Shown here: one piece after another, positions 26,069 to 33,495 of the stretch
Layout: each line of letters starts with the position of its first letter
How positions within the stretch are numbered: position 1 is the first letter of the stretch
Source: JAIVGV01 sp035295985
GTDB taxonomy: Bacteria; Acidobacteriota; Blastocatellia; Pyrinomonadales; Pyrinomonadaceae
Direction of reading: 5' to 3'
NCBI GenBank assembly: GCA_035295985.1
Contig: DATHBT010000101.1
Location: forward strand, 27,456 to 91,455
Length of the DNA stretch: 64,000 nt
Made by a program: the position numbers and the translations under genes
Notes under the pieces: generated by a model
Seen by the model: only the letters and a program-made list of their open reading frames with translations
Database searches by the model: none
Told to the model about the DNA's origin: nothing

Positions 26069-27142
26069 TTAGTTGAAGGTCACGCCGCCGTCGTTGCGGA
26101 CGCGGAACAGGAAGCGCCGGCCCGTGACGGGGTCGGGCTTGACGAAGAAATCGAGGTTGAGCGTGGCGAAGCCGTTGAAGTTGCCGCGGCCGATGGTGCG
26201 GAGCTGCACTAGCGGCGCGACGACCTCGAGCTCGTGGTAGTGAGTCGCCGTGATCTTGTCGCCCCGGAACAAATAGGTGAGGTTCGCCAGGGGCGTGCGG
26301 TTCAGTATGTAGCTGAGTTCATCGAAGTCGGTGTCGTCGCCGTAAATCTGGATTCCCGCCTCGAATCCGCGCGGCCCGCGGTTGGCGTACTTCGAGATCG
26401 TCCCCGTCGCGTAGTCGTTGTCGGCGAAAGGCGTGTCGCCGGGCAGGGTCGGCACGTCTATGTTGTTCGTGAAGTAAGCCCGGCCTGAGATCAGCCGTCC
26501 GGTCGCGGCGTAGTCGCGCGGAACGCCGTCGTTGAAGGTCACGCGACAGCCCGCCGGGTGCATGTACTCGTATTCTTCGGCTTCGGGCATCGTGAAGCCG
26601 CCGACGATGTCGCCCAGGGGTACGAAGCCCCCAAGGTTGATCAACTCGGACTCGAAGCGCACGGGGTCGCCGCCCGAAAAGATCAGCCCGAAGGAGTTGA
26701 CGAGCATGGAGGGCCAGAGGAAGCGGCGGCCCCCGTCCTCCGAAACCATCGTCGTGGCGACCGGCGTAGTGCCTTCGGACTTCTTCTGCATCCCGGCCGA
26801 GGCGTCCCACACGGCCCCGGCGGAGACCACCGCGTTCGTCACCGTGCCGCCCGCGCCGCGCAGTAGCAGCCGGGCCGCCATCTGTGTGTTCGCCTTGCCG
26901 CTAACGGGGATGCGAAAAGGGGGCCAACGGTGGAGGCGCAGTTCCGTCCCGGCCCTGTCCTCATCGCCCGCGCCGATCTGATCGGAGTCGTCGATGTATT
27001 CGGGGGTGGGGACGGGGAAAGGCGCGTTGTCCATCCGCGCGCCGAGGAAGTCGGCGTCGTCCCTGGAGTAGGTAGCGAGGTCGGTTTGCCGATCTTCGGA
27101 GATCGCCACGGTCACTGTGGTGTCTAGGTATTTATCGCCCAT
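26069..27142 (-). CDS. Major tail tube protein
   Basis: 357 residues, highly expressed type composition. Long beta-rich sequence with ends typical of tube proteins (DKYLDTTVTVAISEDRQTD at the start and GFATLNLDFFVKPDP near the end). It lies after the tail-terminator/connector genes and before the chaperone and tape measure, the normal place for the tube gene. Assignment rests on size, composition and order. Confidence 0.7.
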   Translation of the reverse strand: MGDKYLDTTVTVAISEDRQTDLATYSRDDADFLGARMDNAPFPVPTPEYIDDSDQIGAGDEDRAGTELRLHRWPPFRIPVSGKANTQMAARLLLRGAGGTVTNAVVSAGAVWDASAGMQKKSEGTTPVATTMVSEDGGRRFLWPSMLVNSFGLIFSGGDPVRFESELINLGGFVPLGDIVGGFTMPEAEEYEYMHPAGCRVTFNDGVPRDYAATGRLISGRAYFTNNIDVPTLPGDTPFADNDYATGTISKYANRGPRGFEAGIQIYGDDTDFDELSYILNRTPLANLTYLFRGDKITATHYHELEVVAPLVQLRTIGRGNFNGFATLNLDFFVKPDPVTGRRFLFRVRNDGGVTFN

Positions 27143-27157
27143 CCTGATCTCCTCACT

Positions 27158-27703
27158 TCATCCCGTGTGCAACGGGTGCAGCCCGACCACCAGTTCGCCG
27201 CGCCCCCGGTGGATGACGCTCTCTCCCATGCGCCCCAACGCGACCCTCATGTGCAAGTTGTAGTGGCGACCGATCTTCCCTATCCCGGTGAAATCGGGGT
27301 CTGAGGCCAGCGCCCACTGCACCCGCATGATTTCATCTCTCAGCCGCGCCTCCGATCCGCCCCCCTCGCCGTAGTCGTGCGAATAAAAGACCTGCACCTG
27401 ATAGGTGAGTTTGGTCTGGAGGTCGTGAACGCCCGTATCCTTCTCCGGCTCGGCCCCGGCGAACGTGACGACCCACGCGTGGATGCGCTTGTCGTCGTTC
27501 TCGTCCTTGTCGGCGTCCGAGAGGAGCGAGGCCGCCCACCGCGCCTCGTCCAAGTTCACCGGGTCTTGCGTGAGCACCTTCGCCAGAACCACGTCCGGCG
27601 CTTCCCCCTCACCTTCGACCGTGACGGCCGCCTCGATGATCTCGGCGATGCGCCCTTGCACGTCCGCCGCGAGTTTGGGGTATGCGTCGGCGTCGAACGG
27701 CAT
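27158..27703 (-). CDS. Tail terminator / minor tail protein, 181 aa
   Basis: Mixed alpha-beta protein (LTYQVQVFYSHDYGEGGGSE) similar in layout to lambda gpU-type tail terminators. It shares one base with the preceding gene's end. Inferred from order: capsid, connectors, neck, terminator, tube. Confidence 0.6.
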   Translation of the reverse strand: MPFDADAYPKLAADVQGRIAEIIEAAVTVEGEGEAPDVVLAKVLTQDPVNLDEARWAASLLSDADKDENDDKRIHAWVVTFAGAEPEKDTGVHDLQTKLTYQVQVFYSHDYGEGGGSEARLRDEIMRVQWALASDPDFTGIGKIGRHYNLHMRVALGRMGESVIHRGRGELVVGLHPLHTG

Positions 27704-28065
27704 CAGCCCTCAACCTTCTGCCCGGCCCCGTCCAAGGCGGCCCGTATGTCGGGGTCGGCCTTCCGCAAGCCTTCCTCGGCCGCGCGCCGGCCGACGTAGT
27801 CGTAGTTGCCGCCGCGCCCGCGCTTGATCCAGCCTGAGTAGTGCACGCTATCAATGGTTGCCGTCGCCCCGTCGCCCGTCACGGTAAACTCGGCCAGCCC
27901 TACGGATTCCAGATATGTGCCCGTGCGGATGACGCGCAAATCACGGATTCCGCCCTGCCACCCGTGCTCGACCGCCGGGACAACCTCATCGCGCAGCCAC
28001 GCCGGGCTGAAAGCGGCGAGGATGTCCGGGCCGATGCGATCCGTGTTCTGGGTAATCTGGCTCAC
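27703..28065 (-). CDS. HK97 gp10-like neck / tail-completion protein
   Basis: 120 residues. The pattern of a helical N-terminus (DILAAFSPAWLRDEVVPAVE), TGTYLESVGLAEF, then VHYSGWIKRGRGGNYDYVGRR is the one seen in HK97 gp10-type proteins that end with an aromatic/positively charged helix. Overlaps the upstream gene by four bases. Confidence 0.6.
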   Translation of the reverse strand: MSQITQNTDRIGPDILAAFSPAWLRDEVVPAVEHGWQGGIRDLRVIRTGTYLESVGLAEFTVTGDGATATIDSVHYSGWIKRGRGGNYDYVGRRAAEEGLRKADPDIRAALDGAGQKVEG

Positions 28066-28442
28066 GGTTCAGGTTCGGGGTCGGGCGGGAAGTGGCGCTT
28101 ACCCGTCGGCAAGACAAACGCGCGATAAAACTGCTCGTCTGCCGCCGGCCGCGTTGAATCGTCCTGCACGGCGAGCAGTTGGTTGTTCCACACGCCGTCG
28201 TCTGAGTTTGTGATGAGCAGGTACGCCACCTCGGCGAGGCCATCGGCGAGGCCAGCGATCTCGATGTACGCGCCGGGGGCGACCCGGTTGGCGTGCGGCG
28301 GGCCGAAACCCGACGCCAGCGTGTCAATGATCGTCTTGTCGGATTTCAGGAGGTGTAGCCGCGCGTCCTCACCTAACAGCACCTTCCGTTCGGCGTCGAA
28401 GCCGCGCGCGTAAGCCTTCGAGATTTGCGCTACCGCACTCAA
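28062..28442 (-). CDS. Head-tail connector / closure protein, 126 aa
   Basis: Not recognised by motif. Size, beta-rich content (AYIEIAGLADGLAEVAYLLIT) and position between two connector-type genes suggest a head-closure (stopper) protein. ATGA-type overlaps on both sides show tight translational coupling. Confidence 0.5.
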   Translation of the reverse strand: MSAVAQISKAYARGFDAERKVLLGEDARLHLLKSDKTIIDTLASGFGPPHANRVAPGAYIEIAGLADGLAEVAYLLITNSDDGVWNNQLLAVQDDSTRPAADEQFYRAFVLPTGKRHFPPDPEPEP

Positions 28443-28786
28443 AAGTAAGTCACCGCCGGCACGCTGTAAGACCCGCGCGCGTCGCCGACGACTTCCGCGC
28501 CAACCGCCCCGGTCAGGCCGTAGCGGGTGCGGACGCGGTAGCGGACTTCGGCGCGCAGATCGGAGGCTTTCATCTTCACCTTGCCGTCAAGGTCGGCGTG
28601 GTTGCCCCGCACGTCCGCGTTCCATTCCTCAATGTCCGCGAGCGTGGCCGCCCACTTCGCGTCTGCCTCCCCTTGCGTCGCCCCGCCCGAAATCAGCCCG
28701 GCGACGAGGGAATAGGAGTTCTCCCCCATCACCTCGCGGGCGAGTTCGATCTGGGCCGGGGTCAGCGTCTGTGTGGGCGTGGGCAC
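28439..28786 (-). CDS. Head-tail adaptor protein (gp6-like)
   Basis: 115 residues, helical (LTPAQIELAREVMGENSYSLVAGLI...). Small helical adaptors of this size lie between capsid and stopper genes in siphoviruses. No catalytic motif. Assignment by composition and order. Confidence 0.5.
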   Translation of the reverse strand: MPTPTQTLTPAQIELAREVMGENSYSLVAGLISGGATQGEADAKWAATLADIEEWNADVRGNHADLDGKVKMKASDLRAEVRYRVRTRYGLTGAVGAEVVGDARGSYSVPAVTYF

Positions 28787-28789
28787 GGG

Positions 28790-29083
28790 CTACCCCTTCA
28801 CTTCTGCCTTCTTTGCGGCCTTCTTCGTCGCGCTGTTGTTCGCCTCTTCGTGGGCCTCGCCAGCCGCCTCGAACTCCCCTTCCCGGCCCTTAGCCCCGTA
28901 GGGGGCGACGCCGAAGCCGGTGATTGCCCCGCGCTCCGCGAGGCGGTCGCGCTGCGCCTTCGGCAGCTTCGAGACCTCGTCCTCGTCCGTCAGCGTGCGG
29001 GGCCGCCCCGTGATCCGGCCCTGTTCGTTTCGGACGGCGGGGACTCGCACCCCGCGCGTTACTTCTCTAGGGTCTTTCGGCAT
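28790..29083 (-). CDS. Hypothetical phage head protein, 97 aa
   Basis: Basic ends and a Lys/Ala-rich tail (NNSATKKAAKKAEVKG). Contains no recognised domain. Lies between major capsid and adaptor genes, where packaging-completion or capsid-associated proteins are common. Confidence 0.55.
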   Translation of the reverse strand: MPKDPREVTRGVRVPAVRNEQGRITGRPRTLTDEDEVSKLPKAQRDRLAERGAITGFGVAPYGAKGREGEFEAAGEAHEEANNSATKKAAKKAEVKG

Positions 29084-29094
29084 GACTCCTCCCG

Positions 29095-30144
29095 TTACAC
29101 GCCTGCGTCAATGACCCAAACCCGCTGCTCGTCGGGGATGGGCATGGCGTTCAGTTGCGCCTCGATCCGAAGCTCGCGGCCCGTGATCTCCTCGTCGTAG
29201 AAGACCGTCACGCCCCGCGTGTCGATGCCGGCCTGCGGGAACTGGCGAACCAAGTCGTAGGCGCGCAGCACGGGGACGAAGGCCGATGAGCCGATCCGGT
29301 TGTCCGCAGGCACGAAGGCGACGTTGCCGGCCTCAAACACCTTCGTCGAAGAGGTGGCCGTGCCGCCGTCCGTCGGCAGATCGACCGTGTCCTCGATGAC
29401 GATGAACTCGAAGGGCGCACCGAGGTCGTCCTGCACGCGCTCGGCCAACTGCGCCCGCGTCATCTGCACGCCGTTGGCGAGGTCGGGCGCGTCGGCTTGG
29501 ATCGCGCGCAGCGTGGCGAGGCGCAGCGCGACGCCGCGGCCCGCGCCGACCGCTTCGAGGCCGTCCTCGTACCACGCGACCAGCTCGTCGTAGGCATTCA
29601 CCCCGGCGTCGTCCCAGGCGGTCAAGGCCGTCGTGATGCGCGACGAGTCGATGCCGAACGAGGCGGCGAAGGTCTCGCCCGTCTGCGGGTGGCGCTGGGT
29701 GATTGAGCCGTTCAGCCACGCCTCGAACATGTCGAGTTCCAGCCGTCGGTAGTCCCCCAAGGCCATCTGATCGACGCGAGAGGGGATGTCAACGGCCATC
29801 TCGCCCGCGACCAAAGCCTGATCGCCGTTGAAGCGCATCATCAGCTTCTGCATCTCCTCCTCGCCGATCAGGTCGTACATCTCAATCGGCACGATCTTGA
29901 TCTGCCGGCGGGGCGGGATGCGCTTCGGGAGCAGTCGGCCGCGCTGGTTCCACTCGCGGCGGTCAGCCACGGGGCGGAAGTCGAGCGTCGTCACGTCGTC
30001 CAAGGTCGTCGAGTTCACGTCCCGGCGGGGCATGAACCCGTTCCAGTAGAGCCGCCCCTGATCGGTGACGCTCTGCGCCTGAGCGCGCACCGTCAGCACG
30101 GCCGGGGACAGGTCTTCGATCTCCTCAATCCATGTCTTCGGCAT
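29095..30144 (-). CDS. Major capsid protein (gpE-like)
   Basis: 349 residues, as in lambda gpE-type capsids. Family-like features are the N-terminal TNGFMPRRD-type loop (LYWNGFMPRRDVNSTTLDDV), the PPRRQIKIVPIEMYDLIG segment, RLELDMFEAWLNGSIT in the E-loop/spine region, and FVPVLRAYDLVRQFP near the end. It is preceded by decoration and scaffold genes in the usual order. Confidence 0.85.
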   Translation of the reverse strand: MPKTWIEEIEDLSPAVLTVRAQAQSVTDQGRLYWNGFMPRRDVNSTTLDDVTTLDFRPVADRREWNQRGRLLPKRIPPRRQIKIVPIEMYDLIGEEEMQKLMMRFNGDQALVAGEMAVDIPSRVDQMALGDYRRLELDMFEAWLNGSITQRHPQTGETFAASFGIDSSRITTALTAWDDAGVNAYDELVAWYEDGLEAVGAGRGVALRLATLRAIQADAPDLANGVQMTRAQLAERVQDDLGAPFEFIVIEDTVDLPTDGGTATSSTKVFEAGNVAFVPADNRIGSSAFVPVLRAYDLVRQFPQAGIDTRGVTVFYDEEITGRELRIEAQLNAMPIPDEQRVWVIDAGV

Positions 30145-30169
30145 GGCCTTATCTCCTCGGTAGCCCGGC

Positions 30170-30577
30170 CTAGGTGCGGGTCAGGTGAATCTTCGAACCG
30201 GCTGCGTCGAAGGCGTCGATCTCGTCGGCCGTCAGAGGGCGCCCCAGGTTGTCCTCGATCACGTCGCGGTGCGCCGTCCCGATTGTCCCGACCGTGACGG
30301 GGAACGTGCCGGCGTTGGCGGCGAGCGAATCGTTGGTCGGGCCGTCGGCGACAATCTTGACGGCCTCCAGGTTGACGCCGTAGAGCACGTCCCCCGCGCC
30401 CACCGTGTCGCCCGTCTTCTGGAAGGGCACGCCCGGCTTGAGCCGGCCGTCGGCGTCCACCTCGCCCGTGGTCAGATCGGAGATGTCCACGAAGACAACG
30501 TCCGTGGCGAGGACTTCCAGCATCGGGTAGCCGTACTGCGTGTCCTCCGCCTGCAACTCCGTGATTTGGATCGGCAT
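30170..30577 (-). CDS. Head decoration protein (gpD-like)
   Basis: 135 residues, beta-rich and acidic (TDVVFVDISDLTTGEVDADG, DTVGAGDVLYGVNLEAVKIV). The gene lies directly upstream of the gpE-like capsid gene, the position of lambda gpD. It probably stabilises the expanded head. Confidence 0.7.
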   Translation of the reverse strand: MPIQITELQAEDTQYGYPMLEVLATDVVFVDISDLTTGEVDADGRLKPGVPFQKTGDTVGAGDVLYGVNLEAVKIVADGPTNDSLAANAGTFPVTVGTIGTAHRDVIEDNLGRPLTADEIDAFDAAGSKIHLTRT

Positions 30578-30595
30578 CGGTCTCTACTCCTCTTT

Positions 30596-31330
30596 TCAGG
30601 CCGCGGCCTGTCGCTTGAAGACGGGGTTCATGTCGTCAGCCTGCTTGCCCTGATCGGCCTTCGCCGCTTCGCGCGTGCGCTTGAAAACGTCAGCCGGAGG
30701 CGCACCGCCCCCCGGCGTCGAACCCGGAACCCTCACCCCGCCCCGCTGCTCCGACGAGAGCGCCGGCAGCAGATCGGACAGCTCCGGCGTGGACTTCACC
30801 ACATCCGCGAAGGGCCGCTCGACAAAGCTGTTGTCGCCCTGTTTAACCTTGGCGACGACCTCTTTCTTCCCGTCTTTGCCGTCGCGGACTTCAAGGGTCG
30901 AGAAGTCGTAAACTTTGGTCGCCAGCCGGGCGGTCTTTTCCTTGTCCCACCCCATCACCGCGCCGACCGAGTGCGCGTGCGCGGCGGCCTCTGCCGCTTC
31001 GGCCGTGGTCTTGTAGTTGTCGCGCTCGGTCTTCAAGGTGTTGAAGTCTTCGGGCTTCGTGATGCCCGCCGCCTTGACCGCCACGGCGAGATCGTGATCT
31101 GCCTTGGGGACGGCGACGTGGCCGTGCGGGATGACCTTGGCGGCGGCGAGCGCGCCCTTCGCCTCGTCACGCTCCCGCTCTGCGGTCTGCTTCTCCGTGA
31201 CGAGCTGGCGGTTGTTCGAGAGGACGGGATGATCGTCCGAGAGTTCGGGGACGTAGCGGCCCCCGACGAGTTTGTAGTGCTCGCGCAGTGCCTCCGGCAC
31301 GTCGTCGAGCTTGTCGTAGATTTTCAGCAT
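30596..31330 (-). CDS. Head scaffold protein
   Basis: 244 residues, mostly helical and coiled-coil (QTAERERDEAKGALAAAKV, TLKTERDNYKTTAEAAEAAAHA) with a basic C-terminus (DDMNPVFKRQAAA) that could contact the capsid. Start ATG 31330 lies after GGAGAC. The open frame upstream (to 31432) reads through a terminator hairpin and is rejected. A separate maturation protease is not evident. Confidence 0.75.
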   Translation of the reverse strand: MLKIYDKLDDVPEALREHYKLVGGRYVPELSDDHPVLSNNRQLVTEKQTAERERDEAKGALAAAKVIPHGHVAVPKADHDLAVAVKAAGITKPEDFNTLKTERDNYKTTAEAAEAAAHAHSVGAVMGWDKEKTARLATKVYDFSTLEVRDGKDGKKEVVAKVKQGDNSFVERPFADVVKSTPELSDLLPALSSEQRGGVRVPGSTPGGGAPPADVFKRTREAAKADQGKQADDMNPVFKRQAAA

Positions 31331-31375
31331 CGGTCTCCGCCTGTTGCTGCTCCCGCGCTCCGGCGAGGTTGGCTG

Positions 31376-31411
31376 GAAAAAGAAAAAGCCCGCGCTCGAA
31401 AGCGACGGGCT
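31376..31411 (-). terminator. Leftward terminator before the scaffold gene
   Basis: AGCCCG at 31387-31392 pairs with CGGGCT at 31406-31411, with extra CGCT/AGCG pairing. On the minus strand TTTTTCTTTTTCC follows. It separates the small regulatory genes at 31460-32374 from the head operon. Confidence 0.8.
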
Positions 31412-31459
31412 GTAAGGCCAAGTCACTAACAAACGCGGGCGGGATGTGAATCCAAACCC

Positions 31460-31663
31460 TTATGCTTTTATCAAATCACAGAGGTCGTCGAGTTCGTCTT
31501 GCAGGGTGTTGAACCGACGGCGCAGATCAAGGATGCGCGCCTTGACTTCCGGCGGAATGTTAGCACACTTTTCGCGGTCTGCGGGCGTGCCAGGGAATTT
31601 TTTTTCGCCCGCCTTGACCACCCTAATCGGCTGTCGGTGTGCGCTCACGGCTTCACAGAACAT
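31460..31663 (-). CDS. Hypothetical phage protein, 67 aa
   Basis: Basic N-terminus and a helical C-terminus (KARILDLRRRFNTLQDELDDLCDLI). It overlaps the preceding gene by 11 bases and is followed by a terminator. No family recognised. Confidence 0.55.
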   Translation of the reverse strand: MFCEAVSAHRQPIRVVKAGEKKFPGTPADREKCANIPPEVKARILDLRRRFNTLQDELDDLCDLIKA

Positions 31664-31844
31664 CCTTCGAGGGTTCGGGTACGATCTCTAAACCGATGCC
31701 CTCGATCTCGATCTTGGCGGTAGTCAACGATTCTTCCTGATTAAACGTCCACTCGATTGACAACACGCCCTCCACCTCGCCGCCCCCGTCCGCGACGAGT
31801 TTCGTACCCTTGCGCGTGCCGTCAGAGATGATCTGAAGTTTCAC
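31653..31844 (-). CDS. Hypothetical phage protein, 63 aa
   Basis: GTG 31844 is preferred, because AGGGGG lies six bases upstream and it begins one base after the stop of the sigma-like gene. Beta-rich (VKLQIISDGTRKGTKLVADG, LTTAKIEIEGIGLEIV). No recognised family. Confidence 0.6.
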   Translation of the reverse strand: MKLQIISDGTRKGTKLVADGGGEVEGVLSIEWTFNQEESLTTAKIEIEGIGLEIVPEPSKDVL

Positions 31845-31845
31845 G

Positions 31846-32115
31846 CTATCGCCCCCTCGCCCCCTCGCCCGTGCGGTCGTCAACCGGGGGCGGCGGCACT
31901 ACCCTCACCGCTTCCCCCTCCTTCGCGATCCTCTTCAGTTCGGCAGATTTAAGGGGATCAACCCACTTCTCTCTAGCACGGTCGGGATACAAGTAGATGA
32001 ATCGGATGATTCTCAACGTGCGCTTTTCTATTTGCCGCGCGCGTTCTCTTGAAACGCCAAGAACCTCTCCGACTTCGCGCAGGGTTTTACCGCCCATGCG
32101 CAGTGAATAAACCAC
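31846..32115 (-). CDS. Sigma-70 region 4-like HTH regulator
   Basis: 89 residues. The N-terminal 40 residues match sigma region 4.2: GKTLREVGEVLGVSRERARQ then IEKRTLRIIRF. No region 2 is present, so it cannot be a full sigma factor. It may recruit RNA polymerase to late promoters or appropriate region 4 contacts. GTG 32115 gives the longer form; ATG 32097 starts right at the HTH. It sits upstream of the head operon, consistent with late gene control. Confidence 0.7.
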   Translation of the reverse strand: MVYSLRMGGKTLREVGEVLGVSRERARQIEKRTLRIIRFIYLYPDRAREKWVDPLKSAELKRIAKEGEAVRVVPPPPVDDRTGEGARGR

Positions 32116-32176
32116 TCGTAGCGGCTTTGCCTCATAAGCCCTTTTTGCCTCATAAGTCGGCGGGCTGCCTCAAAAG

Positions 32177-32374
32177 TCACGCCGCAGCCTTTCCGCTTCG
32201 TCGCCTCTTAGGTTCAGGGAAAGGCACTCCGCTATCCCTGAAATGCTCGAAAGAGCGGACGGACTTTTTGAGCGCGGCGATCTGCCTCTTGGCTTCCGCG
32301 ATAGCCTCATCCCACTTGCTTAAATTTTTTTCCCCCGATTTGCTTAAAGTTGTGGACGCAGTTGTATTTTTCAT
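32177..32374 (-). CDS. Hypothetical phage protein, 65 aa
   Basis: Helical, very basic at the C-terminus (PEPKRRRSGKAAA). It diverges from the winged-helix gene with 26 bases between the start codons, so the two share a promoter region. Function unknown; DNA binding is possible from charge. Confidence 0.55.
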   Translation of the reverse strand: MKNTTASTTLSKSGEKNLSKWDEAIAEAKRQIAALKKSVRSFEHFRDSGVPFPEPKRRRSGKAAA

Positions 32375-32400
32375 GTATGCTCCTTCCGTTGGAGGTGGTT

Positions 32401-33003
32401 ATGAGCAGCGACTACTGGAAAGAAGTTCTGACGACCGCAAAGGTAAGACTCTCCGAGTTGCGCGCGAGGCGCGACGAACTCGACGCGGAGCGTGAGGAAG
32501 TCAACCTCGAAATAGTGCAGTTGGAGCAGGTCGTGACGAACCTCTCGCCGCTGGTGGCTGAGCGCGCGCAAAGCCCGCTGATCTACAGCCTCATGTCCCC
32601 GCTTCCTACGAACCTCGCCGATGCCTGCCGTGAAGTTCTCAGGCAAGTCAAAAAGTACATGACCCCGATTGAGATTCGGAACACGCTTGCCGCAAGCGGG
32701 TATGACCTTAGCCAGCACAACAACCCGCTCGCGAGCATCCACGGCATTCTTAAGCGGTTGGCGGAGAGCGGCGAGGTCGAGGCACTCACACACGATCTCA
32801 AAGGTACTATGTATAGCTGGAAGAGTACGGGCGGCGTTCGCGTCCCCGGCTCGACCCCCAGTTCGGGTACGCCCTACGACTTGCTGCCGCAGCGTCCCGC
32901 GAAGCCCGGACACCGCGCAGACCCGCCTCCCGCCGAAGGGCGAGGGCCTCTGAGGCGTCTGCCGCTGCCGCCTAAAGATAAAGAGGGGAAGAAAAGGGAA
33001 TGA
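32401..33003 (+). CDS. Coiled-coil plus winged-helix protein, 200 aa
   Basis: Residues about 10-60 are a coiled coil (LSELRARRDELDAEREEVNL). Residues about 85-140 look like a winged helix (PIEIRNTLAASGYDLSQHNNPLASIHGILKRLAESGEVE). The tail is proline/charge rich. ATG 32401 follows GGAGGTGG. Rightward inside the leftward structural block and immediately upstream of a tRNA gene. Probably a regulator; target unknown. Confidence 0.7.
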   Translation: MSSDYWKEVLTTAKVRLSELRARRDELDAEREEVNLEIVQLEQVVTNLSPLVAERAQSPLIYSLMSPLPTNLADACREVLRQVKKYMTPIEIRNTLAASGYDLSQHNNPLASIHGILKRLAESGEVEALTHDLKGTMYSWKSTGGVRVPGSTPSSGTPYDLLPQRPAKPGHRADPPPAEGRGPLRRLPLPPKDKEGKKRE

Positions 33004-33019
33004 TGAGGAATTAGTTAAC

Positions 33020-33113
33020 GGGGGTCTGGGTGAGTGGTTTAAACCACTGGTCTGAGAAGCCAGCGACGGTGCTACCACACCGTCCGTCCGTTCAAATCGG
33101 ACGACCCCCGCCA
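33020..33113 (+). tRNA. tRNA-Leu(GAG), phage-encoded
   Basis: The acceptor stem GGGGGTC (33020-33026) pairs with GACCCCC (33103-33109), followed by G and encoded CCA. The D stem is GGT/ACC. The anticodon arm is CTGGT-CTGAGAA-GCCAG with anticodon GAG (reads CUC/CUU). A six-bp variable arm (GACGGT/ACCGTC) marks a type II tRNA, and the T arm is GTCCG-TTCAAAT-CGGAC. All parts fit tRNA-Leu. Confidence 0.93.
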
Positions 33114-33121
33114 ACTTAGCA

Positions 33122-33153
33122 GCCACGGCGGAAGCGGTAACTTCCGCCGTGGC
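33122..33153 (+). terminator. Perfect 13-bp hairpin after the tRNA gene
   Basis: GCCACGGCGGAAG at 33122-33134 is exactly complementary to 33141-33153, with a six-base loop. No T-run follows, so it may act in tRNA 3' processing or rho-type termination. Confidence 0.6.
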
Positions 33154-33240
33154 ATTCAACCACACAGCCGAAGCTATGCGGCCTAAGCATCCGAAATTAT
33201 AGCTTGACGCTGTGTGTTCACCAAGTGAGGAACACACGCC

Positions 33241-33495
33241 ATGTCCATCCGCGAACAGAAGGCCCGCCAGATCATCGAGCGCGCCAACATCACCCGCAAC
33301 GGCAACCTCTGGCTTGTCCCTTCCCAGTCGGGACGCGGACGCTACAAAGTTGACGCTGAGAAGCGAAGCTGCTCCTGCCCTGACTACGACTTTCGCCGCC
33401 AGCCCTGCAAGCACATCTTCGCCGTCGAGTTGATCGTCAAGCGCGGTACGATTGAAGATGTTAAATACGGAAAGACTTGGAAGCATGTTGACTAG
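33241..33495 (+). CDS. SWIM zinc-finger protein, 84 aa
   Basis: The C-terminal half is a SWIM motif CxCxnCxH (SCSCPDYDFRRQPCKHIFAVE). The N-terminus (MSIREQKARQIIERANITRN) recurs in altered form in the gene at 59121. SWIM domains bind DNA or proteins. It converges on the portal gene, overlapping by four bases. Third member of the rightward island. Confidence 0.85.
   Translation: MSIREQKARQIIERANITRNGNLWLVPSQSGRGRYKVDAEKRSCSCPDYDFRRQPCKHIFAVELIVKRGTIEDVKYGKTWKHVD

Noticed and set aside
30710..32880. Shared GGVRVPGSTP peptide in scaffold and winged-helix proteins
   Set aside because: The codons differ and the segments are low-complexity proline/glycine linkers, so shared ancestry or function cannot be argued.
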